From Incurvaria masculella (Eukaryota > Arthropoda > Insecta > Lepidoptera > Incurvariidae): a stretch of DNA of 64,000 bases. Positions 1-11,840 of the stretch are shown piece after piece. The notes beneath the pieces are model-generated. The model saw only the letters and a list, made by a program, of their open reading frames with translations. It was not told where the DNA came from and searched no databases. The translations under genes and the position numbers were made by a program. Each line of letters starts with the position of its first letter. Within the stretch, counting starts at the first letter, position 1. The stretch lies in NCBI GenBank assembly GCA_946894095.1, contig OX335663.1, positions 1,736,001-1,800,000 of the forward strand. Reading direction: 5' to 3'.

Positions 1-85
1 CTGTGACGGACGGACGGACGGACGGACAGCGGAGGCTTAGTAATAGGGTTCTGTTTTAACCTTTGGGTACGGAACCCTAAAAAGT
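1..85 (+). repeat. Right end of GGGTTCCGTACC-ended lepidopteran repeat
   Basis: The window opens inside a copy of the commonest repeat here. It shows a GACG run, then the GCGGAGGCTTAGTAATAGGG block and the terminal GGGTACGGAACCC. Full copies elsewhere in the window start with CCGGCCAAGTGCGAG. The class is uncertain (MITE-like or SINE-like). Confidence 0.85.
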
Positions 86-453
86 ATGTTTACTTGAGAT
101 GAATTTGTTGAAAAACTAGGTATTGCGCTTTGTATAGGTCAAATTGTAGCGTCTGTCTGTTCAAGTTTGTAGCATCCGTAATCAAAAAGCACGTATGAAG
201 ATACCCTTGCCTGTTAGATAAGCAAGAAAAGTTTGCTGTGATCATTCCGCATCGCGCTCTATCACATCTGCCTACCCGCAGATGCGGCGCGATGTTTGGG
301 AACGTCCCCATACCACGTGACCAATTATTCGAAATAGCACGCCGGGTCAGCGGGGAGGAGCGGGTTTTTCCCCCCGTCACGTGGTATTTAAAAATATAGT
401 TATTATTTTTAAATAATACTCAAAAACACTGCGTTGGTATGAGACACAATTAA

Positions 454-747
454 AAACCGGCCAAGTGCGAGTCGGACTCGCACACGAAGGGTTCCGTACC
501 ATCGTAAAAAAAAACTCGTTTTTTGTATGGGAGCCCCCTTTAATTTTGATTATTTTTTAATCTTACCTATTTGTTGTTATAGCGGCAAAATAAATACACA
601 CTTTGTGAAAATTTCAGCTGTCTACCTGTTACGGTTACTGAGATACAGCCCTGTGACAGACGGACAGACGGACGGACGGACGGACGGACAGCGGAGGCTT
701 AGTAATAGGGTTCCGTTTTCACCCTTTGGGTACGGAACCCTAAAAAC
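454..747 (+). repeat. GGGTTCCGTACC-ended lepidopteran repeat, full copy
   Basis: The copy runs from AAAACCGGCCAAGTGCGAG to GGGTACGGAACCCTAAAAA, with a (GACG)n run near 655-690. The left end contains the palindrome GTGCGAGTC-GGACTCGCAC. It is nearly identical to the copy at 51732-52049, suggesting recent activity. ORFs across it are not genes. Confidence 0.9.
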
Positions 748-824
748 CAAACAACAAACACAACGGACAGCGGACGGCCGTGGCAACAGTCAGGCAGGCC
801 GGCGGCGGGCGGGACAGACAGTTA

Positions 825-923
825 GCCCCGATTGCACGAAGAGACGGATGAGTTAATCGATGTTCAAACACGTCATGTTTAATCATACGTTGACGTTTTT
901 TTTATTTTCATTTGACTCGGCCC
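825..923 (+). mobile_element. GCCCC/TTA MITE, internally deleted
   Basis: This is a 99-bp copy of a family whose full length is about 159 bp. It is flanked by TTA on both sides (822-824 and 924-926). It keeps GCCCCGATTGCACGAA at the left and CTCGGCCC at the right. Confidence 0.75.
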
Positions 924-926
924 TTA

Positions 927-1396
927 GTCTACAATACCAGTTTTACACTAAGTTTTGCAATACCATGTGAAAACGGAGGTGGGGAGGGGATGAGTCTAGA
1001 TACCACACATGGTCAAAGGGGCGGGGGGGCGGCCTTAAATCGGTCACGTGGTATGTGAACGTTCCCAGTGTCATGTAAATCGTCTACAGACACTGAATCT
1101 TTCTAACCAGCAGCGTCTATTGCCAGACATTTCCTCGTGTTGCCACGCACTAAATCACCCACAGAGGACGCTTACCGTTTGCACCACTTGGCATGCGTTC
1201 AACAAATTATTGAGTTCTGCCGATGCGAGGTTTTTTCACTTTATTTTTACACTCCATTCCACTTTTCTAATCGATGTAGTGAGTCACTTTGTGTCGCGTC
1301 TGACTTGTGTGACCTTTGTTCACACGAAATCGAGGCAAACGAATATTATATCAACTTGCTTGTTCGAAATGCAGGTAATTTACAGTCTGTAAAAAA
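927..1396. other. No gene recognised
   Basis: Apart from the right arm of the foldback at 298-1066, this stretch holds only short ORFs without family motifs. The 114- and 150-codon ORFs have no recognisable domain, and the second runs into the SINE at 1397. Confidence 0.5.
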
Positions 1397-1810
1397 TCAG
1401 CCTCAGTGGCCCAGTAGTCAGCCTCAGTGGCCCAGTGGCGCGACACTTCGGCGATCGCTCTCTGAAGTTAAGCAACGCTGGGTCCGGTCTGGTCTTGGAT
1501 GGGTGACCATTCGACCGTTGAGAGAGGCTGGCCGTGGTTCGGATTCCACGTTAAACTGTAGGTCCCCTTCCTTACTTACTAGGTGGTAGGGTTAATCCCG
1601 CCCGGGTTGGTACCACCGCATTGGATGAACGATGGTCGAAGCGGCAATGAAAATTGTCCGTGTTTTCCATCCAGTTCAATGTAGCCGTGCAATATAAGGA
1701 AGGTCCTGGCATGGCACCTAGTTCCCATGTGGTGTGTTGGGCTAATACCATGACAAAAGGTGTGGTATTAGCCATCCATGTCCAGTCACATAAAAAAAAA
1801 AAAAAAAAAA
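1397..1810 (+). mobile_element. 5S-headed SINE, full length with poly-A tail
   Basis: The head contains GAAGTTAAGCAACG (1463-1476) and GGTCTTGGATGGGTGACC (1491-1508), which are the A-box and C-box regions of the 5S rRNA internal RNA polymerase III promoter. Upstream, TGGCCCAGTGG resembles a tRNA A box. The body has GCCCGGGTTGGTACC and a long segment shared by all copies, and it ends in GTCCAGTCACAT plus about 19 A. The first 20 bp are duplicated (1397 and 1417). ORFs in both strands of the body recur in every copy and are not proteins. Confidence 0.85.
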
Positions 1811-2040
1811 CTGATTCGAGGACTCCCAATTTTTGGGATACGATAATCAATTCCACACCTCATTCATCTCATGTGAGGCGTATTCCCTCGAGGGGTCAGT
1901 CAGAAGAGCAAAAAGTGTCTAGCAAGATTACCAGGAGTTTCACCAGGATTACCTTGTGATTTCTATATTCACAAGGATTCCCAAAGACTTAAATAAATAT
2001 AACAATACAATACAATCGATACAACAGATACAATAAATAG

Positions 2041-2312
2041 TTATTTCCATGATTCTTAAAGGATTACGAAGGATTTTAAGGGATTTACAAAGATACCCAG
2101 GATAACCAAAGATTCTGGGATAGATTACTTGAAAATCGGGGATTTCCAAAGATACCCAGGATTACCAAAGATTCTGGGATAGATTACTTGAAAATCAGGG
2201 ATTTCCAAAGATACCCAGGATTACCAAAGATTCTGGGATAGATTACTTGAAAATCGGGGATTTCCAAAGATCCCCAGGATAACCAAAGATTCTGGGATAG
2301 ATTACTTGAAAA
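2041..2312. repeat. 59-bp tandem repeat, about 4 copies
   Basis: GATACCCAGGATTACC-type units start at 2092, 2151, 2210 and 2269, exactly 59 bp apart. A degenerate lead-in begins near 2041. Confidence 0.85.
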
Positions 2313-2890
2313 TCCAAAAAATATTTTAATTAATTTCGTTTGAGCAAAAAAAAAAGTCACGCACAGGATGCTCTTCCACAATTAAAATACGCTCCCAATT
2401 TAAGTAGAAAACTACAAAAAAATTTCGAATAAGCAAAAGAAAAGTCAAGCGGGATGATGCTCTTCCAAAAACAAAAACGTACGTACCTTCCCAATTCGAG
2501 TAGAATCACAAAACAGAAAAATTTTAACCTAGCGTAATATTTAATAGTATTAATATATATAATAAATTACCCTTGAAACTGCGTGACGAGGACATCGAAA
2601 TAAAATATTTTAAAAAAATGTTGATAAAATGGCTACTCTCCAAGTCATTTTATGATTTGAAACTCTTTGACCATCATTGTATAAATACTTTTAATTTAAT
2701 TAATTTATTTAACTAAATATTTGAAATTTAAAATGATGACTTATAGCATATTTAGTACATAATAATTAGTAAGTATGTAACTGTAATAACATGCATGATT
2801 TGACAACGTATCAATAATACTGAATAAAAATTCATTAACTCATTAATTAATTCATTCATGCATTAAAAAAAATGGATTTACCAAAAAAAA
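2313..2890. other. AT-rich intergenic stretch with one imperfect direct repeat
   Basis: No gene is seen. A segment of about 75-85 bp at 2342-2415 (GATGCTCTTCC core) recurs imperfectly at 2431-2512. Confidence 0.5.
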
Positions 2891-2895
2891 GGGTC

Positions 2896-3160
2896 ATGCG
2901 GATTTTTGAATGATTTCGGTAAAATTCGGTACTTTCAAAAAATTTCTGATTCCGGGATCTCCCGCGCCCAAGATTCCCCGAAATTACCATGAATTGGATA
3001 GGATTGCCAGGGGTTTCCTTGGGATTCCCAGATTCCCTCAAATTACTCCAGATTACGTTAAATTTCCAGATTCCTCAGACTCCCACCAGGTTTCCTGTAC
3101 TCCCACCTAAGATTACCTAAGATTACCAAACAACCAGATTCCCAGAGTGATTGACTCTTC
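2896..3160. repeat. Low-complexity GATTCCC/GATTACC-rich stretch
   Basis: Short words such as CCAGATTCC and GATTACC recur without a fixed period. They probably relate to the 59-bp repeat upstream. Confidence 0.45.
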
Positions 3161-3184
3161 GAAGTGTTCCACTCCCTAGCAGAG

Positions 3185-3514
3185 TGGTCAGTCTGAGTTC
3201 TCACCTAAATTGGCGTTAACGGCAAACCGCATTTTCTCCAAACTCCATATAAGTTTTTACTAGATATTCTGTGGTTTTACTCCTTCAAGCCGTCAAACGC
3301 TGACTTCCGATTTGTATGAAAACGCGGAGTGGACGTAAACGGAAACGTCGACGTATTTACGGCAACGTTGAGTAAGCTGTCAAATCAAGCTCGGACTCGC
3401 AAATGTTAGATCGCTTAACGCCCGCTGCGCGCGCTCTTCAATTTCTCCATACATTTGAAAACGCCAGTCGATCCATTTGCCGTAACGCCAATTTAGGTGA
3501 CAACTTAGACTACC
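3185..3514. mobile_element. Foldback MITE (CACCTAAATTGGCGTT arms)
   Basis: The left arm carries CTCACCTAAATTGGCGTT and the right arm AACGCCAATTTAGGTG, with further internal inverted pairs (ACGTCGACG region). A second copy lies at 30147-30667, and pieces lie at 45818-45960 and 46245-46478. Confidence 0.75.
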
Positions 3515-5210
3515 GGCTCTGATATCAAACCGTACTGGCAGTCGATATGGTTATAGCTGTGCGACCGGGGCCACAGCAGTAGCTCAACTCAGGCGATTTT
3601 TTTAGATGAATACCTTCCCTTCATCGAGTGTCGGGGTTGTCACATAGATTTAAAGAGGACAGGCGAAATGTTCTTCACGTGTTTAGGCACAGGTTAAACG
3701 TTCGCCGATATCTAAGCTACAACAGGCTTTAACTATGCGGGAGCACAGATCTTCAATCCTATCTCAGAAACACAATTAGGGCCACACGTCTTCCTGGCGT
3801 GTAGAGCGGAGAACTCTGGTGCCATGGCGGAATAGTCTTCGGAATAGAGCAGTCGCACCAATGAATAAATGACTGCATGGAGACGCTATCGTCCAGGCGG
3901 AAGATAGCCGGCAAGTAGCCCTCGAAAAGACCCGCCCATCTGGCAGAAGAAGCGAGTGAACCGTCTGGCTGCTGCAGTGGTGAAACATTCCCTCTGGTTT
4001 GATTCCCGAATTGTCTTGCCCGACTCGAATGTGACGTTCTGACGGGCCCGGACGTCCTAAATGTACGGAAGCCTAATTGGGATAAGAACCCGGCCGACAG
4101 ACATATCGCATAATTACAATTCCAAATCTGCGGCCTTGGCTGGTATCTCTGGATTGTTTTCCTGTTTGAGAAAACATTTAGAATGGCGGCGCAGTATATT
4201 TATTATGCGACCTTATAATAATATATTCGTGAAGATAAGTGAAATATGTTTTATCGGTCTGAGGATTTTTCCGTTGTGAACTAGGCTGACGTGATAGTGT
4301 GACAGAATCGTCACTGCATGCTGGAGTTCATTGTAAATTTTATATTTAACCTTTGTGTATATTTGCGATTATTTTCAGTGTCACGACGTGAAAATAACTT
4401 TTAAAGTTCAAAAAGAACGTCTCCTATTAATACCTTAAAGATCTCTATCGAGATACATTGGGGTTTTACAATAAATAAATAAAAATAAAGAAAAAAAAAA
4501 AAATCCTTGGACGCATTTTTTTAAGTAATAATAGCCATTGCGAGCCGTGCACATTATGTAATATGTTCAAACAAAATAAATTTATGCAATATTTGGTGTA
4601 TTCATGTCATTTATTTGAGTTTTAGCGACATCTGAAATGTAGATGTTGCTGAAACTCAAATTAATGAGATAACGGTAATGTTGTATTCATTAAATACATA
4701 CAATTATCATATTTACGTTTAAATAAAAAGTTTTGGAAACGACGAGGTCATTATTTTTTTTTACAATCAATTAAAAAACCTATTCAATAGGAGTTCAGGT
4801 TATTTTTATACTGGTGTTAAAAATACATCAGTAAATGGCACTTAATGTCTAGAAATGTAACTATAACAATTTTAATTTAATAAAATTGTGCCAATAGCCC
4901 AGACGGTAAGAATGATTATTCAATAACCAGAAATCATGTGCCATATATAAACTAGAAACCCACTGAAATTCCCGATACCTGACCGACAGACGGCAGGTGC
5001 TTGCGCTCACATTTTATCTTTTCAATGTTATCGCTATTTACATCGCTGAAACGGCCTTCGATGCCCCTGAAACCACGTTGTTGGTTATTTTGGTTTTCTC
5101 AGCGTGAAGGCAGAATTAACAACTTTGGGTTTAAAAACTTTATGGGAAAGTAAAAATTCTGTCCCCGTACAATTTGAGGGTAGGAATCTAAATGTTCAAG
5201 GGCATTTTAA
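3515..5210. other. Intergenic, no gene recognised
   Basis: Only short ORFs (72 codons or fewer) are present, none with a recognisable motif. A+T-rich from about 4430. I see no tRNA and no convincing transposon ends. Confidence 0.45.
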
Positions 5211-5468
5211 TTTTAGGGTTCCGTACCCAAAGGGTGAAAGCCTCCGCTGTCCGTCTGTCCGTCCGTCCTTCCGTTCGTCTGTCACAGGGTACAGCCCAAT
5301 GAACCGTAATAGGTAGGCATCTGAATTTTTCACAGAGTGTGTATTTATTTTGCCGCTATAACAACAAATAGGAAACATAAAAAACTTGATTTTTTTTTGT
5401 GCTCAATTTTGTAAGATGGTTCGGAACCCTTCGTGTGCGAGTCCGACTCGCACTTGGCCGGTTTTTAT
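5211..5468 (-). repeat. GGGTTCCGTACC-ended lepidopteran repeat
   Basis: A reverse-oriented copy. The GGGTTCCGTACCC end is at 5216 and the GTCCGACTCGCACTTGGCCGG end is at about 5441-5461. Confidence 0.85.
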
Positions 5469-5544
5469 TCGAGTATCAATAAGAGTCGCATATGTATACA
5501 AATATTTGTTTCAGGCTCGTGAATAAAGTGACAAAGTGATTTTT

Positions 5545-6010
5545 TCTAAATAGGGTCGTTAAACTATGGAATCGATTCCCTGCCGAGGTTTTATCCCTCG
5601 AAGTACACCCTGGGGTCCTTCAAACACGGTGTGAAAAACTGGCCAAGTGCGAGTAGAAAGTACGAAAGGTTCCTTACCATCGTACAAGATGTAACATAAA
5701 AATCAGGTTTTTTTTATTGGGCTAAATTTTTATATATTTTTTTTATTTTACCTATTTGTTGTATAGCGGCAAAATTAATACACGCTCTGTGAACATTTCA
5801 GTTGCTTCATGAGATTCAGTTCTTTGCCAGACTGACGGACGCACGGACAGCGGAGGTTTAGTAATAGGGTTCCGTTGGTCCCCTTTGGGTACGGAACCCT
5901 AAAAAGCACATGGCCGGCCCGCATGGTTTTCGCAACCCCTCTAAAAGTCCGAAAGCCTATGGACGTCGTCGGGCGCTACTTGTGAGGTCCTGGCGTGCGC
6001 CATATTATTT
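5545..6010 (+). mobile_element. LINE 3'-end fragment split by a repeat insertion
   Basis: Translation near 5555 reads VKLWNRFPAEV, and 5905 onward matches the nucleotide text of the larger fragment at 20265-20700 (for example GGCCGG..GCATG and AAAGTTCGAAAGCC). This is the C-terminal tail of a LINE reverse-transcriptase ORF, interrupted by the copy at 5633-5906. Confidence 0.55.
5633..5906 (+). repeat. GGGTTCCGTACC-ended lepidopteran repeat inside a LINE fragment
   Basis: A diverged copy (GCCAAGTGCGAG to GGGTACGGAACCC) inserted in the LINE fragment around it. Confidence 0.8.
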
Positions 6011-6072
6011 GCCGACTCTAATAAAATTGTCATCGAAAAGAAATGTCAAGTTCTAATAATATTTACATACTC

Positions 6073-6758
6073 TTAAGGTGGCCCATCCCGCTCATCTCCC
6101 CATACAAAAAGGGAAAGAAGATCACGCCCATATTTCTTGTCAGAGATCCAAAACTTTGCTCAAAATAGCTTTATTTGATAGAGCTAGATGTCTGATGACC
6201 ATTGGCATTGTTTAATTGTGTTTGGTTTCTAAGTTATAAGGTCAGGATACAATAACTTTGGAGGTGGATTACGCAATGATAAAGACATCTTAAAAAGATT
6301 AGTCATCAGACATAGCTTATTTAATCAAGGTTTATAATCTATTTGGTTTTTGTTAGATTTTTGACTACAGCGGTCGTGGTTTACTTTTGGCTATAAGTCG
6401 TTTTGAAATTAAAATTTTCGTAAATCTTACCAAATTATACACTATGCACATTGTCTTTTTTGTGGACATGTTGCATCTTCCTCATCACGGAGCCTGTCTT
6501 AGCCCCGATTGCACGACGAGACAGCTGAGTTGATCAATGTTCAAACAAGTCACTTTTATTGAACCGCATAGAGTTCCTTCCATACTGTCCATAGAAAGTG
6601 ACCTGTTTAATCAGACGTTGACGTGGATTTTGATTTTTTGTCGTTTCGTGCACTCGGCCATTATTCTTTGAAACAGGGAAGGTCCCAGAGCGCAACAGCA
6701 CGGTTTTGTACCGTGCCCGCGAATGAGTTAGGCCCGCCGCCGGGTTGGGCCACCTTAA
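6073..6758 (+). mobile_element. TTAA-flanked MITE (piggyBac-like) with nested MITE
   Basis: The ends are TTAA-GGTGGCCCATCCCG and GGGTTGGGCCACC-TTAA, so the terminal inverted repeat is about 15 bp with a TTAA target duplication, as in piggyBac-type elements. A 159-bp TTA MITE sits inside it (6502-6660). Other copies are at 7900, 25092, 44106 and 53836. Confidence 0.8.
6502..6660 (+). mobile_element. GCCCC/TTA MITE, full length (159 bp), nested
   Basis: The element is flanked by TTA at 6499-6501 and 6661-6663. The uninterrupted site is visible in the paralogous host at 44549-44562 (CTGTCTTATTCTTTG), which proves both the insertion and the 3-bp duplication. Confidence 0.9.
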
Positions 6759-7899
6759 GTCTACATGAGTATCGTTACGTAAGCAGTCAAGGTCTATCCA
6801 AATTCCAAGGAACACAATAGGAACACCTGATTTTCACATTTTGCACTACTGAACGTACACTTGTGACCTTGCTTATTCTACGGTTGATAGTAAACTTGGG
6901 ACATATACCTATAATAAACAAGTGGCTCTCAAAACTGTAGACCTCGCGAGTATAACTTTGCATAGCTTAAAACCGAATGAAAAACTTCGTTTTACGTTTT
7001 CACCATGCCTACCTAGTGCAACATTTTGAATCAAGCTTAGTTTAATGACTGTGTAAGTAATTCTGACAGTGACGGGAGATGGCGCTGCTTTGAAATGTCA
7101 TCGTATGTACCAGCAAAAATAAGCAGTCTTCGGCGAATTTTGTACGTTGTATGACGTTAGCTATCTATACATTCCTCTTAAATCTATGCCTCCGCCGTAT
7201 TCGTCTTTTAATATTTCAACTACTCACACATAGCGACAATTTTAATTGGACCTCGCTTTGCCCGGTTGACATGAACGGGTGGCTTTTTCAACGTGTCTGG
7301 TTTTGTCCTTGCGTTCGAGTGCGGAATGACGGAGCATATTTTTTCGAGAATGTGTGCTGTAAATGCTACCACAGAATAAATAATGTACTACCTTATGAAC
7401 ACACGTCTGTTATCCAATCACCCTAAGTACCCATGCAGTGACTCATGCCAAGTCATGCACGGTTCAACAGAACGTATTGGTCACGTATTTTTATGTCGAT
7501 AAACTGGAAAGAGATATTTATATTTATATTTATTGAGCATAAATAACCCTTGCGGGCCTTGCACATGTTATAATACATTAAAATAAAATCATTACATCAA
7601 ATTTACAAATTATTGAAAATTACAATTATAATTATACAAATAATAACATTTAAATTAAATTAAATATTTTTTAAAAATCATTATCATTAAAACACTATAA
7701 TATGGCAAAATCTAATGTTATATGTATTATTATAATTATTATATGTAAGTCTTAATTGCTATCAGAGTCATAGAAAAAATCTTCTAAATTACAAAATGGG
7801 TGGCAAAATAAATATTCATTCAACTTCATCTTAAAATCGGTCAACGTATTAATATTTCTAATCGAAATATTTAAATGATTGTAAATTTAGAATAGAAGT
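6759..7899. other. Intergenic, no gene recognised
   Basis: A 91-codon ORF at 7151-7426 (+) has no recognisable motif. From about 7510 the sequence is very AT-rich. No confident element is seen. Confidence 0.4.
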
Positions 7900-8362
7900 T
7901 TAAGGTGGCCCAACCCGCTCATCTCCTCATACAAAAGGGGAAAGAAGATCACGCCCATATTTCTTGTCAGAGATCCAAAATTTTGCTCAAAATAGCATTA
8001 TTTGATCGAACTAGATGTCTGATGACCATTGGCATTATACAATTGTGTATGGTTTCTAAGTTCTAAGGTTCGAAAGTTCGAATTTTTCGCGAGTTTTATA
8101 CAATAACTTTGGAGGTGGATTACGCAATGATAAATTAAGAACATCGTAAAAAGATTAGTCATCAGACATAGCTTACTTAATCAAGATTTATGATATATTT
8201 GGTTTTTGTTAGATTTTTTACTACAGCGGTCGTGGTTTACTTTTAGCTATAAGTCGTTTTGAAATTGAAATTTTCGTAAACAGAGAAGGTCCCAGAGCGC
8301 AACAGCACGGTTTTGTACCGTGCCCGCGAATGAGTTGGGCCCACCGGGTTGGGCCACCTTAA
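7900..8362 (+). mobile_element. TTAA-flanked MITE, internally deleted
   Basis: TTAA at 7900-7903 and 8359-8362, with GGTGGCCCAACCCGC and GGGTTGGGCCACC ends. About 100 bp present in the 44-kb copy is missing near 8280. Confidence 0.85.
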
Positions 8363-8558
8363 GTCCCTTTTACTCCAAGGTCGATTTGAGAGCATCGTAT
8401 TTTTCTCTATTTCCGGTGCAAATACTTGACTACTGTCACCTCCACCTTTGATAATAAGGGGTATCGTGCGTCTAGACTTGGGTACTAACGCCCAAAAACA
8501 TTGAATTATTACTGATATCGTTAAAAATAATTTTAAACTATGCAGCAGCGCCTAGGTA

Positions 8559-8690
8559 TTTTTTATGTAACTGGACATGGATGGCTAATAACGAACTGAC
8601 CGTCAGCTATTAGCCAAACATACCACATGGGAACTAGGTGCCACGCCAGGACCTTACTTATATTGCTCGGCTACATTGAACTGGATGAAA
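8559..8690 (-). mobile_element. SINE body fragment
   Basis: This is the 3' body and tail of the shared SINE family in reverse (GGACATGGATGGCTAATA ... GAACTGGATG). The head is missing. Confidence 0.75.
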
Positions 8691-9051
8691 ACACGTTTGG
8701 ATGTTAGTTTAAGTTTTATAATCGACCTGGCTTTCTATGATTTATAAAAATAACCATAGTCAATTCATAGTCGTACAATCTATAGTATAACCTTAACTTA
8801 ACCGGTCCACGCCAGTCCAGTTAAACCATAATGCCAATTAGAGTATGTTTTTATTAAACATTTTTACACTCCATAGTGGTGCCAAAAAATGAACATATAT
8901 TTGGTGAGCGTCTTGCTAACATCTCTGAAAAATACATACATACAAACACACAAAAGCATAACCCTCCTTGCGCAGTCGGGTAAAAATGTACTCGACCGCG
9001 ACTCTATGGAGCGTTGCTGCATTGTATATTTTCAAATTAAGGTGGGTCCGT

Positions 9052-9900
9052 AAGCATCAGGAAATTACGCTCCCCATTCAAACGTAGTTTACTAATCATT
9101 TGAAAACCACTGTACCAATTGGCCTGATATTTGGGGCTTAATATCAGGCAACAAATATCTGTGTCTGCACGTGTTTGTTTTTTCGAAAAATTTATCCTGT
9201 GTCACACAACAGAGAAAAGAAAATTTGTGTGAAGATTTTCTTTCGCCTGTTATTTGACTTGCTTTAAATTTTTAGGCAAAACAACAACTTGCACACAAAG
9301 ATTTTTTTTTGACTAGACATGGATGGCTAATACCACACCTTCTGTCATGGTATTTGTAACGTCAATCAAACGCGGAAGTTAGCAAAAAACAAATTTAATC
9401 CGATAACTGCGACACAGAATATGACACCACACAGAACAGTATTCAGCACAGAATATGGGTCGTCACAGTATTAGCCCAACACACCACATGGGAACTAGGT
9501 GCCAGGACCTTCCTTATATTGCACGGCTACATTGAACTGGATGGAAAACACGGACAATTTTTATTGCCGCTTCGAACATCGTTCATCCAATGCGATGGTA
9601 CCAACCCGGGCGGGATTAACCCTACCACCTAGTAAGTAAGGAAGGGGACCTACAGTTTAACGTGGAATCCGAACCACGGTCAGCCTCTCTCAACGGTCGA
9701 ATGGTCACCCATCCAAGACCAGACCGGACCCAGCGTTGCTTGACTTCGGAGAGCGATCGCCGAAGTGTCGCGCCACTGGGCCACTGAGGCGGACAATTTA
9801 TTTATTGTAGAATATTAGATACCAAATATCAAGCAAATCGGAACAGTGTTTTTCAAATAATTAGTAAACTACGTTTGTATGGGGCACACAGCTTACGGGC
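9052..9900. mobile_element. Foldback MITE with about 90-bp arms, split by a SINE
   Basis: The left arm has GTAGTTTACTAATCATTTGA and CCTGATATTTGG. The right arm is its inverse (CCAAATATCAAG, TAGTAAACTACGTTTG). The SINE at 9305-9793 occupies the middle. A partial relative is at 23255-23510. Confidence 0.65.
9305..9793 (-). mobile_element. 5S-headed SINE with an internal insertion of about 115 bp
   Basis: Complete from the A/T tail to the head (GGTCACCCATCCAAGACC and the 5S-like block near 9705-9750). About 115 bp of unrelated sequence interrupts it at 9358-9470. Confidence 0.8.
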
Positions 9901-9901
9901 C

Positions 9902-10190
9902 GTTTTTAGGGTTCCGTACCCAAAGGGTGAAAACGGAACCCTATTACTAAGCCTCCGTCCGTCCGTCCGTCTGTCACAGGGCTATATCTCGTGAACCGTA
10001 ATAGGTAGGCAGCTGAAATTTTCACAGAGTGTGTATTTATTTTGCCGCTATAACAAAAAATAGGTAAGATAAAAAAATCATAAAAATTAAGGGGTGGCCC
10101 CATACAAAAAACGTGATATTTTTATTTAAATCTTGTACGATGGTACGGAACCCTTCGTTTGCGAGTCCGACTCGCACTTGGCCGTTTTTT
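9902..10190 (-). repeat. GGGTTCCGTACC-ended lepidopteran repeat
   Basis: Reverse copy with a CCGT run at 9956-9972. Confidence 0.85.
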
Positions 10191-10539
10191 TAAGCATTCA
10201 CGCCCACGAAATTCATAGGTCGTGCCGCCTCAAACTCGCAAGTCACGGCTCTGAATGTTGTTGGTGACGAACTAACCGCTTATCTATCGCTATCTTATCG
10301 CGCCACTATTCTATCTCTTATCGTGGTATATTAAAATTCGCATAAGTTATACGGTTCGCACGTAATCGTTATCAGGTGCTGATAGTGTGGCCACGCTGTT
10401 TATATTTTATTAATTATAGAGTTTGAGCAACGACATATAGGTTATATAGGCAACGACACTAGAAATGTATATTTTTATCCGACTACGGCGAAGCCAATAG
10501 GGTTATGATTTTAGCAGTATATGTACGTATGTTTGTATT
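10191..10539. other. Intergenic, nothing recognised
   Basis: No ORF with a family motif, no inverted ends and no RNA gene is seen here. Confidence 0.4.
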
Positions 10540-10857
10540 TTTAGGGTTCCGTACGCAAAGGGTAAAAACGGAACCCTATTACTAAGCCTCCGCTGTCCGT
10601 CCGTCCGTCCGTCCGTCCGTCCGTCCGTCCGTCCGTCTGTCACAGGGCTGTATCTCATGAACCGTAATAGGTAGGCAGCTGAAATTTTCACAGAGTGTGT
10701 ATTTATTTTGCCGCTATAACAACAAATAGGTAAAATAAAAAAATATTAAACAATTAAAGGGGGTCCCATACAAAAACGTGATTTTTTTGTGTTAAATCTT
10801 GTACGATGGTACGGAACCCTTCGTGTGCGACTCCGACTCGCACTTGGCCGGTTTTTT
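10540..10857 (-). repeat. GGGTTCCGTACC-ended lepidopteran repeat with long (GTCC)n
   Basis: Reverse copy whose CCGT microsatellite (10595-10637) is the longest in the window. Confidence 0.88.
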
Positions 10858-11115
10858 AAGTTAAGATAGTGGTTACCCTATCAATTACCAATACTACGGG
10901 CGATAACTGTTTCCATGCTCTTAATGTTTTACTAGGTTTTTGAAATTTCGGGCTCTCAAATATAATGTCGACATCTATGTCTTTATGTTTTATTTTTTTA
11001 ATATAACTTTTAGATTGGAAAACATTGTTTAATAAATATTGGAATTGATGATTGAAATCTGACAACTTTTAGGGGTAGAAAAACGTTATAGGCTGCAAGA
11101 CGATTTCGCTATTTT

Positions 11116-11462
11116 AAGGATGTTCCGACCCATACAATGTTTTTTTACACAGAACACAAAAGGCACGAATTCGTCAAAAATATTAAATATAGCCATAGTA
11201 GTTGCTGCGAAAACATTTTCACATTTTCAGGTTTAATGGTTTCGTTGTAATTGCCAATTAGAAGTTTTACACCGTTAGATGGCGCTGTTAAATAAAAATC
11301 GTATTTAAATAAATTGTAACAAAACCAATAATCCTGAAATTGTGAAATTGTTTTCGCTGCAAGTAATATGACTATATTAAACTTTTATTATTAATTCGTG
11401 GCTTAAAGTGCAATACTTTTTGCGTTATGTGTGCAAACAACTTTATATGGGTCGGAACAGCC
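11116..11462. mobile_element. Foldback MITE (TTCCGACCCATA arms)
   Basis: TGTTCCGACCCATACAA near 11121 is inverted by TATATGGGTCGGAACA near 11444-11459. Internal inverted pairs (TTTTCACATTTTCAGG and GAAATTGTGAAATTG) continue the fold. Confidence 0.6.
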
Positions 11463-11840
11463 TGCCTTGGCCAATAACAAAGAATGCATTTCTTAAAAAT
11501 GTTGTTATAAAATATGTTAAATGTTAGGTAGGTACATTGCATTCAATAATTAAAGTGCATACGAAATAATCTATTATATAGTTATTATCTTTTATTAAAT
11601 TTATTATTTATTAATAAACATATTATTGTATTATTAAATAATTATGTTGTTTCAATTAATTAATTAAGATTATTTATTACAGTGTAAACCTCGGTTTACT
11701 GCTCGGTTCTTTGTGTTGAGATTTCAAGACAATTTCAAGTGTACTTTACTACCATATGACTGCTGATTAAATAAATAAATAAATAAACAATCAATTCGTT
11801 ATTATGACCCGGGTAACATAGGGCACGGAAAATATTTAAA

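Larger units (their letters stand above)
298..1066. repeat. Foldback element with inverted ends, carrying two insertions
   Basis: GGGAACGTCCCCATACCACG at 298 is inverted and matched near 1047-1066 (CGTGGTATGTGAACGTTCCC). This implies a roughly 770-bp inverted-repeat element now carrying the repeats at 454-747 and 825-923. The arms are about 25 bp and imperfect. Confidence 0.55.

Noticed and set aside
1463..1508. 5S rRNA gene
   Set aside because: Only the promoter-like middle of 5S is present, fused to a SINE body and poly-A tail and repeated at many sites.
7151..7426. 91-codon ORF as a gene
   Set aside because: No motif, no splice or codon-use support, and composition like the surrounding intergenic DNA.
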